Assembly (NCBI RefSeq): GCF_000023445.1
Contig: NC_012881.1
Span: forward strand, 3,153,501 to 3,217,500
DNA: 64,000 bases
Direction: 5' to 3'
Source of the DNA: Maridesulfovibrio salexigens DSM 2638
GTDB lineage: Bacteria > Desulfobacterota > Desulfovibrionia > Desulfovibrionales > Desulfovibrionaceae
The notes below the pieces were generated by a model. It saw only the letters and a program-made list of their open reading frames with translations. It was not told where the DNA came from and ran no database searches. Position numbers and translations under genes: made by a program. Each line of letters starts with the position of its first letter. Position 1 is the stretch's first letter. Positions 9,565-18,178 of this stretch are shown piece by piece.

Positions 9565-10794
9565 ATGAAATTACTGATCGAGAATTTTTACAATATCAAG
9601 CACGCCGAACTGGATTTCAAAAAATTCAACATACTGATCGGCCCGCAGGCTGCGGGAAAGAGTTTGATTGCGAAGGTAATGTATTTATTTGAAGAAATAT
9701 ACACTATTCAAAGTTCTTTGAATTATTCTGAAGATGAATTCAAAAAACATCTCCCCAAATTAGACGAATTATTTAAATCGATATTTGAGACACAACAGCT
9801 TCAACAAGATTTCTCTCTTTTTTTAAGCATTTGCCCAGATGTTGGCTGGAAAATTAGTACAAAAGGACTTCAAACTCTAAATATTAACCAGATCAAAAAA
9901 GAAAAATTCCCCGATGAAGAAAGCATTGACCTCATCAATCAAGTGAGGGAATTATTTAAGAAAAACAAACAGGAAAAAGGCTTACAAATAACCAACGATA
10001 GTATAGAAAAAATTGTTGATTTGGCACAATCAGAACTATCTAAATATGGTTCAGAAAGACACTTATTCATACCAGCTTCTCGATCATTGGTAAGCATCAT
10101 TGCTGACAACACATTTTGGTTAAGCTCAAACAATGTTGAATTGTTATTGAATCGTTTTGGTCAAGTCTATACTAAGCAATTAGCATACGAAACGGCTGAT
10201 AAGTGTTCGTATTCATGCCCTCCTTTGAAATCAATCATCAAAGGCGAAATAATCAAAACAACCCCCAATAAATATATTATCATCAACAAAGACCGCAAAG
10301 TAACTTTAAGTAATGCTTCTTCTGGACAACAGTCCACAATACCTATTTTAATTGCACTTAATAAACTAGAAAATTCTGCCATACAAACAACATACATCGA
10401 AGAACCAGAAGCACACATATTCCCAGATGCCCAAAACCTGCTGACCCGATACATAGCCGAAATACACAACCAGACAGGAACTAACATAACGTTAACAACA
10501 CACAGCCCTTATCTGCTGACAACAGTAAATACTCTTATTTACGCTAATACCGTAGCCTCTCAAAGTGAAGAAAAGGCAGCTAAAGTAAGGGAAATCATTC
10601 CTGAAAGTGAATGGTTAAAAGCAGAAGATGTAGCTGCATACATGGTGAACGAAGACGGGACTGTAGAATCAATCTTTGACGAGGAAGAAGGATTGATTGT
10701 GGCAGACGCAATCGACGATATTTCCGATGTAATCGGCAGCAAATACAACGAGCTTCTGGACATTGAATTCGACGAAGAGGAACAGGATGACTAA
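9565..10794 (+). CDS. AAA/OLD-like ABC-class ATPase of a two-gene cassette
   Basis: This 409-residue soluble ATPase starts after a GAGGAAA ribosome site. Walker A is GPQAAGKS (residues 26-33), an ABC-type signature is SSGQQ (252-256), Walker B is YIEEPEAHIFPD with catalytic Glu 279/280, and an H-loop TTHSP carries His313. The arrangement matches the AAA_15/AAA_21 and OLD-type ATPases, but no TOPRIM nuclease domain follows; the protein ends in a very acidic tail. Its stop codon overlaps the start of a small nuclease-like gene (ATG at 10787, TAA at 10792). The central part is clearly AT-richer than the housekeeping neighbours, suggesting transfer. A phage-defence role is inference from paired ATPase-nuclease systems. 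Confidence 0.85.
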   Translation: MKLLIENFYNIKHAELDFKKFNILIGPQAAGKSLIAKVMYLFEEIYTIQSSLNYSEDEFKKHLPKLDELFKSIFETQQLQQDFSLFLSICPDVGWKISTKGLQTLNINQIKKEKFPDEESIDLINQVRELFKKNKQEKGLQITNDSIEKIVDLAQSELSKYGSERHLFIPASRSLVSIIADNTFWLSSNNVELLLNRFGQVYTKQLAYETADKCSYSCPPLKSIIKGEIIKTTPNKYIIINKDRKVTLSNASSGQQSTIPILIALNKLENSAIQTTYIEEPEAHIFPDAQNLLTRYIAEIHNQTGTNITLTTHSPYLLTTVNTLIYANTVASQSEEKAAKVREIIPESEWLKAEDVAAYMVNEDGTVESIFDEEEGLIVADAIDDISDVIGSKYNELLDIEFDEEEQDD

Positions 10795-11224
10795 AGACTG
10801 TTCAACTTCTTACGAGCAAAAGAAAATCACTCTACGTGACCCAGACAACAAATCAACCGCAATTGTAAAACTTGAATCAAATAGTGACATCAAATTTGAT
10901 GTCATCGATTTTGATGGTTGCTTAATGAAAGAAAAAACGGCTTGTGATTTTGTGGTCACCACCGAACACAACGAAGCTCTTTATGTTGAGCTAAAAGGCT
11001 CAGACTTAAAACATGCTTATGCCCAAATTGAAGCAGCTGCTGTTCACTTCAAGAAGGATCATTCGAATCACAAAAAGACCGGCATTATTTCATTTTCCGG
11101 TAAGTTCGGAACACCCAAAACAAAAACTACACTTAATGCTTTAGACAGAAATCTTAAGAAAAAATTTTCATTAACAATAGTTCGGGAAAAATCTCCTCTA
11201 ACGTATAAATTTAAAACGAAATAG
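10787..11224 (+). CDS. Small PD-(D/E)XK-like putative nuclease, partner of the ATPase
   Basis: The ATG at 10787 gives 145 residues and overlaps the ATPase stop, so the two are translated as a pair. Residues 47-82 read as a PD-(D/E)XK core: Asp54 in CDFVV, then a beta strand ALYVELKG with Glu68 and Lys70, then a helix with Gln80 (AYAQIEAA). This is the order found in Hjc/RecB-type nucleases. The remainder is basic and ends FKTK. I do not recognise a named family. Its size and lack of other domains suggest the ATPase provides target sensing or loading. Nuclease assignment rests on the spaced acidic/Lys/Gln residues only. Confidence 0.65.
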   Translation: MTKDCSTSYEQKKITLRDPDNKSTAIVKLESNSDIKFDVIDFDGCLMKEKTACDFVVTTEHNEALYVELKGSDLKHAYAQIEAAAVHFKKDHSNHKKTGIISFSGKFGTPKTKTTLNALDRNLKKKFSLTIVREKSPLTYKFKTK

Positions 11225-11231
11225 ACATACA

Positions 11232-11270
11232 AAAGCCCTCCCCCGGAAATTCCGAAGGAGGGCTTTACTT
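11232..11270. terminator. Bidirectional terminator
   Basis: A 10-bp stem (AAAGCCCTCC with GGAGGGCTTT at 11257-11266) has an inner CGGAA/TTCCG extension and flanking A and T runs. It separates the nuclease gene (+) from the convergent zinc-ribbon gene (-). Confidence 0.85.
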
Positions 11271-11283
11271 TAGCCAAAACAAT

Positions 11284-11487
11284 TTAAATTTGATGAATCA
11301 ATCCCGAAACGACTAAAGTCGCAGCAATCAACCACCAAAATGTCTTCCTGAATCCTGCCCGAAAGCTAGGCAAAAATCCTAACGATGGTCGTTCCACCTC
11401 ATAGGTATACCTATACCCGCATTTCGGACATTTGGCAGGCAGGTCGGAAATATCCGTCCCGCATTCTATGCAATGGAACTTATCCAT
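11284..11487 (-). CDS. Small zinc-ribbon membrane protein
   Basis: A 67-residue product whose N-terminus carries two CxxC pairs (CIECG at 6-10 and CPKCG around 19-23), a probable zinc ribbon, followed by one hydrophobic segment (about 49-64, WWLIAATLVVSGLI). The start ATG lies against the stop of the upstream CysK fusion gene (11487), suggesting co-transcription, and the terminator at 11232-11270 closes the unit. Function unknown; the protein is short but its compositional logic (zinc knuckle plus anchor) makes it likely real. Confidence 0.65.
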   Translation of the reverse strand: MDKFHCIECGTDISDLPAKCPKCGYRYTYEVERPSLGFLPSFRAGFRKTFWWLIAATLVVSGLIHQI

Positions 11488-13781
11488 TACCTAACCCGAA
11501 AAACCCGCGCCCCCTCGGAGCTGTCTTCTACGTTGAAGCCAAGCTTAAGAAGCTTGTCGCGCAGACCGTCGGCTGTGGTGAAGTCTTTGTTTGCACGGGC
11601 AAGTTCACGTTGTTCGAGCAGCTCTTTGGCCTCTTCGGGCAGAGATACGAACGGCACGGGCATAGCCTCGTGATCGAGAATGCCTAGGATATCGTCAACT
11701 TCCAGCAATTGATCGAGGCAGAACTTTGCTTCCTTGGCGGAAAGCTTGCCACTACCCAGCAGGGAGTTGATGGTCTTGGTGAAACTGAACAGGATGGGCC
11801 AGAAGCGGTGCAGCATGAGGTTGTCATTCAGGGCCTGTGAAAGACCGGACTTGAGGGTGAAGACCTCTTGGTCGATGTCCTCGGAAAGCTGACCGGAATC
11901 CCCGGCGTGAATGCTCAAGCCTGCGGCAAGGTCCTGTAATTTCTGCTGGTTCTTGACCCACATGGAAATGGACTGCTCGCTGCACACCAGCGGTTTCTTA
12001 TAGGATGATGAAAGCATCCACATACGTACGGCTATGGGCTGACCGGACTGCTCCAGAAGCTCATCAACACAGGGCAACACCGGACCGCCGGGAAGTACCG
12101 GCTGAGCCACCATCCATGCCTGTGGAGCGACTCTGGCTCCGGCCCAGATAGCGCGCAGGTTTTCCAGATGCGGAAAGCGATGGATTTCCCCGGCCAAGAC
12201 AAGACTTACTCCGGGCAGACCTTCAAGAGCGGTCACTGCTTGCTGCATAAACCAGCTGGGGCGAACATTACCCCACTCGGTTTCGATGATGTCGCCGAGT
12301 TTGAGATCCTGCAAGGTTGCCCGCTTGAGCAGAGTGAAATCCCGCGGATTTTCCTTAACGTAATCATCCATGTCTACGGTCTTACCAAGGCTGACCTTAT
12401 CGATGTCCATGTTGGACATCTGCCCGTAGCCTTTGTCGCGTGAGATATCAAAATACACGGACCGCAGCTTCTCGTAAGCCAAACCATGCGCGAGCAAAGC
12501 ACGGCAAAGCTCAACAGTACGATCCACGGATTCCGAGGCACGCTCGAAGCGCATAGATTTGCGCACGCCCAGCAGATAAGCGGCCTTACGTACCGCAGTG
12601 GCGATCTCAGTGGAGAAAGTTTCGCGATCTACACCCCGCTCACGGGAGGCAGCAAGGGTCTGGTCCTCAAGATCAGCCAAACCTACCAGCGCGGAAACCT
12701 TGGCTCCTTCACGTTCCAGATGACGTGCCAGAACATCGAGCAACACTATACGCCTGAACACCTCTGGATCATAGGGATTGTCGAATGACGGCCCCATGGT
12801 AAAAAGCCCGGTTTCGGCTTCGGAAATGGAAAGAACACGATCAGCACCACTGCTTTGATCAAATATTTTCGGTCCCTTCAGAACCTGTGGACGAAATAAA
12901 GGAGTGGAAAGGTAACGCTCCCCTCCATCGGGAAAAATGGTTACAACCAGTCCATCTTCAATCTCGGAGGCAATAGCAGCAGCCCCGGCCATGGCAGCAC
13001 CGGAACTCATGCCCACAAATACGCCCTCTTCCTTGGCAAGACGACGGCAGGATTCAAAAGCATCATTATCCTGTACCCGGATAACACGGTCCAGCTTCTG
13101 CTTATCGTAGATTCCGGGAGGATAGGATTCCTGCATATTCTTGAGGCCCTGAATCTTGTGCCCCGGCTCAGGCTCCACAGCGATCATCTGGATATCCTTG
13201 TTAAGCTCCTTGAGCCTTTTGGTGATACCCATCACCGTTCCGGTAGTACCGAGGCAGGCAACCACATGAGTTACTTTACCTTCGGTCTGATCCCAGATCT
13301 CCTGCCCGGTTCCTTCATAATGAGCATCAATGGAGGCCTCATTGTTATACTGATCCATGAGCAGGTATTTTTCCGGCTCCTCACGGTAGAAACGATAAGC
13401 CTGTTCAATGGCACCGTCAGTAGCAAGGTGACCGGGAGTGAGCATAATCTCAGCTCCGTAGGCACGCATGATCATCTTGCGTTCCTCGGAAGCGGTCTCC
13501 GGCATGATCAGCATCAGCTTGTATCCACGAACAGCACAAGCCATAGCCAGCCCGATCCCGGTATTACCGGAAGTAGCTTCAATAATAATTTTATCCGGGG
13601 TCAATTCCCCGCTTTTCTCGGCTTTGCGAATCATGGCCCCGGCTGCACGGTCCTTAATGGAACCGCCGGGGTTCATGGCCTCCAGCTTAGCCAGAATCTT
13701 GACATTTTTATTGGGATTGAGGACCCGCATCTCAACAAGGGGGGTTCCGCCGACCAGCTCAAGAATATCACGAGCAAACAT
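11487..13781 (-). CDS. Cysteine synthase fused to an inactive-looking cysteinyl-tRNA synthetase
   Basis: The product has 764 residues. Residues 1 to about 305 are a PLP-dependent O-acetylserine sulfhydrylase: PLP lysine in PGGSIKDRAAG (Lys43) and phosphate loop ATSGNTGIGLAM. Residues from about 325 to 764 align in order with class I cysteinyl-tRNA synthetase, including its C-terminal helical domain (ELARANKDFTTADGLRDKL, with KDF and ADGLRD as in CysRS). However, the HIGH position reads DPEV, KMSKS is absent, and the zinc-ligand positions known from E. coli CysRS (Cys28, Cys209, Glu238) read Met, Gln and Leu. It should make cysteine but not charge tRNA. A regulatory or substrate-sensing role for the second half is inference. 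Confidence 0.88.
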   Translation of the reverse strand: MFARDILELVGGTPLVEMRVLNPNKNVKILAKLEAMNPGGSIKDRAAGAMIRKAEKSGELTPDKIIIEATSGNTGIGLAMACAVRGYKLMLIMPETASEERKMIMRAYGAEIMLTPGHLATDGAIEQAYRFYREEPEKYLLMDQYNNEASIDAHYEGTGQEIWDQTEGKVTHVVACLGTTGTVMGITKRLKELNKDIQMIAVEPEPGHKIQGLKNMQESYPPGIYDKQKLDRVIRVQDNDAFESCRRLAKEEGVFVGMSSGAAMAGAAAIASEIEDGLVVTIFPDGGERYLSTPLFRPQVLKGPKIFDQSSGADRVLSISEAETGLFTMGPSFDNPYDPEVFRRIVLLDVLARHLEREGAKVSALVGLADLEDQTLAASRERGVDRETFSTEIATAVRKAAYLLGVRKSMRFERASESVDRTVELCRALLAHGLAYEKLRSVYFDISRDKGYGQMSNMDIDKVSLGKTVDMDDYVKENPRDFTLLKRATLQDLKLGDIIETEWGNVRPSWFMQQAVTALEGLPGVSLVLAGEIHRFPHLENLRAIWAGARVAPQAWMVAQPVLPGGPVLPCVDELLEQSGQPIAVRMWMLSSSYKKPLVCSEQSISMWVKNQQKLQDLAAGLSIHAGDSGQLSEDIDQEVFTLKSGLSQALNDNLMLHRFWPILFSFTKTINSLLGSGKLSAKEAKFCLDQLLEVDDILGILDHEAMPVPFVSLPEEAKELLEQRELARANKDFTTADGLRDKLLKLGFNVEDSSEGARVFRVR

Positions 13782-13958
13782 TTTATCTAATCCTTTCAGC
13801 TAATTATCTTTAAGAAAATGAATCTCAGGCCGCGTCCTTTTTACTTCTGGCAATCATTTTGCAAACAAGGGGCAGTAGATCATCAGTGTTTGAAATCCGG
13901 GGCAAGGAATGAACCCGGCTAATTACAGCTAATAAACAGTCTGCCAAGGACGGAACAA

Positions 13959-15722
13959 ATGTCAGCCTATCCTTTTCTTAAAGACAACATCGAAGCTCTT
14001 GCAACATACAACCCGCCCTTTTATTCCTGGCTGAGCAGTCAGGATATTGACGAAGAGAAACTGAAAGAATCTCTCTTCAAGAATAAGTGGGACATTCTCG
14101 ACTGGAAAATGGAAAACGGCAGCGGCATGTTTGAATCCGTCATGCCCAACATGATCTACAAGAGCTGGCAGGCCAAAGATAAACCAGAAACCAGCGCCAC
14201 CATCATTGTAGGCTGCAATGTGGGCTACGGTGTCAATCAGGTATTGATGAACACTCCCGACACCCACAAAGTCATTGTCAGCGAACCTAATCCTGAGATG
14301 CTGCTCGCCTGTCTGGGCCAGACCGACTACCGTCCTTTCATGAAGGCCGGCAAGCTCCATTTTTGCCCGGTCGATGAAAACAGCCTGATGAATATCATTA
14401 AAGAACTCGACCTTCAATTCGTATACGGCAAAATTTATTTGAGACTGGATATCCCCAGCCAGCAGATCGGACCGGAGTACGCCCGCTGGTCCTCAACCAT
14501 CCACAATAAGCTGGAATCATTCACCGTTGAGATGACCACCCTGCGCCTGAAACAGGACGTAATGGTCGGCAACGAACTGGATAACTTTTCACGCATCCTT
14601 GGGGACGGCAGCATTGCTCCGCTCAAGGGAGCAGGACGCGGCATGGGCGCAGTCATTCTCGGTGCTGGTCCATCGCTGGCTAAATTCGGTCCTGAACTGG
14701 CAAAGAATCCCGGACAGGCGGTTTTCACAACCTCGCTGCAGGGTCTTCCCGCTGTACATAAGGCCGGAATCAAGCCCCACTTCTGCATCGGTATTGACTA
14801 CAACGCATCTATGGGCCGTGTATACCAGCAGCTGGATCATGAATGGGCTAAAGACATTCCGCTCATCTACTCCACTAAGCTGGATCACGAAGTACTTGCC
14901 GCCTACCCCGGACCGACCATCCCCATGTGGACCGTGGGTGGACTGGGGACCTTTGCCCTGAACAACCACGAAGAAGTTTTTGATGCAGGTAGTAACGTCA
15001 GTATCACTCTGGCAAGATTCCTAGACTGGTGCGGATTCAACCATGTTCTGATGGTTGGTCAGGACTTCGCATGGAAAGGTCAGGTTTCCCACGCATCCGG
15101 CCACCAGAACTCAGGAGCCAAATATAACCCGGCAATGCTGGTGGAACTGGAAAATGCGGACGGCGAAAAGTTGACCTCCACCATCCAGTACATAACGTCC
15201 AAGCGTGAGATGGAAGACGACATCAAAAAACTGCGCACACCGTTCTACAATCTTTACGGCGGCTGTGCAGTAATCGAAGGCACCCGCAATGTGGATATGA
15301 ATGAGGTAAACATGGAAGGCCTGCTCTCGGCAGTTCCGGGCAGTATGGAACATTTCAAAACAGCCATGAATATGACCGCCACTCCGCGTGACATTCCGGC
15401 ATTCGAACCGCGCAGCCCGAAGTGGACCTCATCTCTGAACCACGTCACCAAGCGGCTTGAAAAACTTTTCCGCAAGCATGGTAAGAATCAGGAAGAAATC
15501 CATAAGGCGCTTCATGAAGTATATTTCTTCATCAGGCAGGACCTGCTCTACCTGCCATACCTGTACAACGAAATCCTCGATATGGCAGGGCTGGCAAGAG
15601 CAAAGTCACATTACGTGCCCAAGGACCTGCCCCATTACAAGAGGATCATCAAAAAAATCCTGACCAAGGTCCGCCACATGGACCGGGCCATGAACGTGTC
15701 CGGCAACCGCAAAGCGGCCTGA
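13959..15722 (+). CDS. DUF115/MptE-like, motility-associated (Maf-type) protein
   Basis: This 587-residue cytoplasmic protein has a central Rossmann-like segment beginning about residue 225 with GAVILGAGPSLAKFGPELAK, the hallmark of the DUF115 / 6-hydroxymethylpterin pyrophosphokinase MptE-like family. Related proteins act in flagellin glycosylation (Maf) and other glycan transfer in bacteria. The N-terminal region contains a second Rossmann-like stretch (ATIIVGCNVGYGVNQVL). The start ATG lies in an isolated unit with a terminator-like hairpin downstream. It is the only gene in its unit, so the substrate cannot be read from context; a role in surface or flagellar glycan modification is inference. 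Confidence 0.82.
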   Translation: MSAYPFLKDNIEALATYNPPFYSWLSSQDIDEEKLKESLFKNKWDILDWKMENGSGMFESVMPNMIYKSWQAKDKPETSATIIVGCNVGYGVNQVLMNTPDTHKVIVSEPNPEMLLACLGQTDYRPFMKAGKLHFCPVDENSLMNIIKELDLQFVYGKIYLRLDIPSQQIGPEYARWSSTIHNKLESFTVEMTTLRLKQDVMVGNELDNFSRILGDGSIAPLKGAGRGMGAVILGAGPSLAKFGPELAKNPGQAVFTTSLQGLPAVHKAGIKPHFCIGIDYNASMGRVYQQLDHEWAKDIPLIYSTKLDHEVLAAYPGPTIPMWTVGGLGTFALNNHEEVFDAGSNVSITLARFLDWCGFNHVLMVGQDFAWKGQVSHASGHQNSGAKYNPAMLVELENADGEKLTSTIQYITSKREMEDDIKKLRTPFYNLYGGCAVIEGTRNVDMNEVNMEGLLSAVPGSMEHFKTAMNMTATPRDIPAFEPRSPKWTSSLNHVTKRLEKLFRKHGKNQEEIHKALHEVYFFIRQDLLYLPYLYNEILDMAGLARAKSHYVPKDLPHYKRIIKKILTKVRHMDRAMNVSGNRKAA

Positions 15723-15773
15723 AAAGATCAACCAGACAAGAACGTCCAGTAAGTTAATTCATCATAAGAAATT

Positions 15774-15808
15774 CCCTTGCAGCACCTGCCCGCTGCAAGG
15801 GACTTTCG
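15774..15808. terminator. Terminator-like hairpin
   Basis: A perfect 10-bp stem, CCCTTGCAGC at 15774-15783 with GCTGCAAGGG at 15792-15801, and an 8-base loop, lies between the convergent DUF115 and sulfotransferase genes. The following T-run is weak. Confidence 0.65.
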
Positions 15809-15828
15809 CATTAAAATTTATAGACAGA

Positions 15829-17121
15829 TCACAGAAATTCATACCCAAAATTAATAAAATCGTCCTTATAACGCTCATTTACCAGCTTAATGAGCTCAGG
15901 GGTGTAATAATCCTTAATGTAATCAACTTTATCAGGTCTGGATTTATTCTTATGTGGAATTTCAATATCCTCCCCAAGCGCAGAAAAGAAACTTTTCATA
16001 TCGTCCGCAAAATTCTCCAGTCTTAACAGGGTGAAATCATCTCGCAGACCTTCCGGCAGGGTTAAATGTGCTGTCTGAGACATGAAGTGAACATCAGAAA
16101 ATTCATCCGGGCAATCGGCAATAAATCTGCAAAAATTATCAAAATTAAACGGACTGAAATATTTTTTGAAAACAGGATAAAAGAATTCATCTGGAGCAAC
16201 ACGCATCACATGAGAATACACTGATGCAAGTCGGGTATAAGGATTTCTGACTATGGCAAACTTAGTGTATTCATCAAAATAAGAAATACTTATTTCTCCA
16301 TAATTTCTTTGTTTTTTATAATGAACACACTGATTCTCATACTTCCTAAACAGCTGCTCAAGAATAAACTCCGTGCTTGAAAGACCGTTTTTGCATATTT
16401 CTAAAAATAAAAGTTTTTTTCCTTCAATAACTGAAAAATTTCTAGACGAAGGAATACGCCTGAAAAGACTTACCTCTTTACCGAAATCACAAGTTATCAA
16501 CTTCGCTATTTCAGCAAGTTTATCTAGCTTACCATCAATATCAATTATGCAAAACGCATCATACTTAGCACAATCATATTCATTCAATCTGCCACGTAAA
16601 TCATTATTCAGGTTAGTCACAAAACAACTACCTGCGGGCAAAATTACATTACCGCCTAAACAACTGAAAAAACGCTTTTGAGCATCCTTATCCAAGGCAA
16701 TATTAAAAACGTAAAACACTCTGTCATTATTTAGAGATGGAATAGTTTTAAGAATGCTCATTTTACTTTTATCAATCATATTGAAATCGTCATAGACATC
16801 ATAGGAGCGATCTATTTGACTATATATGTAAAAGGATGAACACCCAAACGAAACAAGAATATCTGAAATTTCTTTAAAAAATATTGACGCTATAATAATT
16901 ATACATCTTTCATACTTATGGACATCTGCAACATTCACAACAGGAACAGATCCTATTGCGCCAGATGTTTTATAACTATCCATAAAACAACTAACTATGA
17001 TATCTTTACGTTCTTTCTTAATGGCAGCGAACAATCCTTGCCCTACTTCACCAGAACCATAAATAACAACATCAGAACCAAATTCAATATCATTGATATT
17101 ATAAATATAATCAAATTTCAA
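15829..17121 (-). CDS. Sulfotransferase-family protein with N-terminal Rossmann-like domain
   Basis: The product has 430 residues. Residues about 15-95 form a nucleotide-binding fold beginning VVIYGSGEVGQGLFAAIKKE, similar to the sugar-nucleotide-modifying PglD N-domain. Residues about 225-425 resemble Sulfotransfer_2 enzymes that use PAPS: FLEICKNGLSSTEFIL occupies the 5'-phosphate loop position and AIVRNPYTRLASVYSHVMR the 3'-phosphate motif. The gene is clearly AT-richer than its neighbours, with many AAA/TTT codons, which suggests recent acquisition. A role in sulfating a surface polysaccharide is inference. The acceptor is unknown, and some sulfotransferase-like proteins of this type could transfer other groups. 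Confidence 0.75.
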   Translation of the reverse strand: MKFDYIYNINDIEFGSDVVIYGSGEVGQGLFAAIKKERKDIIVSCFMDSYKTSGAIGSVPVVNVADVHKYERCIIIIASIFFKEISDILVSFGCSSFYIYSQIDRSYDVYDDFNMIDKSKMSILKTIPSLNNDRVFYVFNIALDKDAQKRFFSCLGGNVILPAGSCFVTNLNNDLRGRLNEYDCAKYDAFCIIDIDGKLDKLAEIAKLITCDFGKEVSLFRRIPSSRNFSVIEGKKLLFLEICKNGLSSTEFILEQLFRKYENQCVHYKKQRNYGEISISYFDEYTKFAIVRNPYTRLASVYSHVMRVAPDEFFYPVFKKYFSPFNFDNFCRFIADCPDEFSDVHFMSQTAHLTLPEGLRDDFTLLRLENFADDMKSFFSALGEDIEIPHKNKSRPDKVDYIKDYYTPELIKLVNERYKDDFINFGYEFL

Positions 17122-17316
17122 AACGCACCATTTTCCTACATAGGGTTACAAAATAAAATCACAAGAAATCCCCAATAAAGACATCTTTCACTGAAATGTA
17201 TACGACACCATCCACTCAATTACAATCAAGACGTGTTTTAATATGGCATTAGTTAAAACCTTATTTAGCGCAATGATTCCCTTGAATCCTCTCCCGTCAG
17301 CGTGTAAACCGTGCCC

Positions 17317-17544
17317 ATGAGTGATAATAAGCAAGACATGCCCTATCTCATGGAAGACGGCACACTGGTTATCCCGTTCTCTTGTCCGGACCACGAGTAC
17401 AAGTACTGGAAAAAGGAAGGAAAAAAGCTTTCCGAAGTACTTGCTGATCTCAATACCGACAAAGAGACATGGTATAAATTTACCACAGACAAGCACCCGG
17501 ATGATGCTCCTGCAAAGGAAGAATCAGGTGATGGTGAGGAGTAG
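17317..17544 (+). CDS. Small acidic protein of unknown function
   Basis: The product is 75 residues from the ATG at 17317 (a GTG six bases upstream is also possible; no strong ribosome site precedes either). It is highly charged, with CPDHEYKYWKKEGKKLSEVL and an acidic tail EESGDGEE. The stop lies 4 bases before the TTG start of the PAP2 gene, so it is likely the first gene of the PAP2-GT39 operon. I do not recognise a family. Both strands carry overlapping frames here; this one is preferred because of its tight spacing with the next gene. Confidence 0.55.
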   Translation: MSDNKQDMPYLMEDGTLVIPFSCPDHEYKYWKKEGKKLSEVLADLNTDKETWYKFTTDKHPDDAPAKEESGDGEE

Positions 17545-17548
17545 GTAA

Positions 17549-18175
17549 TTGAATTCGTTTATTCACAGGAATCAGACCCTCTGCCATTACTTTCTGGGCT
17601 CCCTGCCCCTGATGCTGATATTCGCGGCCCTTTTTTTCAACTTCGGCAGCGAAGCGGAAGTACTGGCCTTTTTCAAGGCCCATTCGCAGGCACACCCGGA
17701 CATGAAATCCTTTGCCAAGATCGTGACCAACTGGGGCAACGCAGCCCTTTACCCGATTTACATCTGGTTTCTGATCACGGGTATCAAGCAGCGTAAGACT
17801 GATAAATCAAAGTTGCGTTTTGCTCTTGTTTTTCTTGCTGTGCAGCTGGCTGTCAGCCTGATCGCAGTACGCTTTCTGAAAATTGCCATAGGCAAACCCC
17901 GTCCGGGCGAAGGTACGTTTTTCGAACCTATGTCCATGAGGGGCGCCTATCATTCCATGCCTTCGGGCCATACATGTGAAATTTACGGGGCAAGCCTGCC
18001 CTTGATTCTACGCTATCGTAACCTGCTGCTGACCTTGGGACTGGGCATTTTTGCCGCAACCGTGGCCTTCAGCCGAATTTACCTGAACTGGCACCACCCC
18101 AGCGATGTTTTCTGCGGCTGGATGCTGGGATCAGTAGCCGGATTCGCCATTCACCTTTTTTCCAAAGAGGACTAG
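17549..18175 (+). CDS. PAP2-superfamily membrane phosphatase
   Basis: The protein has 208 residues from a TTG start that follows GAGGAGTAGG by a few bases; no ATG exists before residue 28. The three PAP2 catalytic motifs are present in order: KIAIGKPRP, SMPSGHT and SRIYLNWHHPSD, separated by hydrophobic helices. Such enzymes remove phosphate from lipid pyrophosphates or lipid A at the periplasmic face. The next gene begins 3 bases after its stop and encodes a GT39 glycosyltransferase, so the pair probably recycles undecaprenyl pyrophosphate or modifies lipid A. Substrate assignment is inference. Confidence 0.88.
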   Translation: MNSFIHRNQTLCHYFLGSLPLMLIFAALFFNFGSEAEVLAFFKAHSQAHPDMKSFAKIVTNWGNAALYPIYIWFLITGIKQRKTDKSKLRFALVFLAVQLAVSLIAVRFLKIAIGKPRPGEGTFFEPMSMRGAYHSMPSGHTCEIYGASLPLILRYRNLLLTLGLGIFAATVAFSRIYLNWHHPSDVFCGWMLGSVAGFAIHLFSKED

Positions 18176-18178
18176 TCC

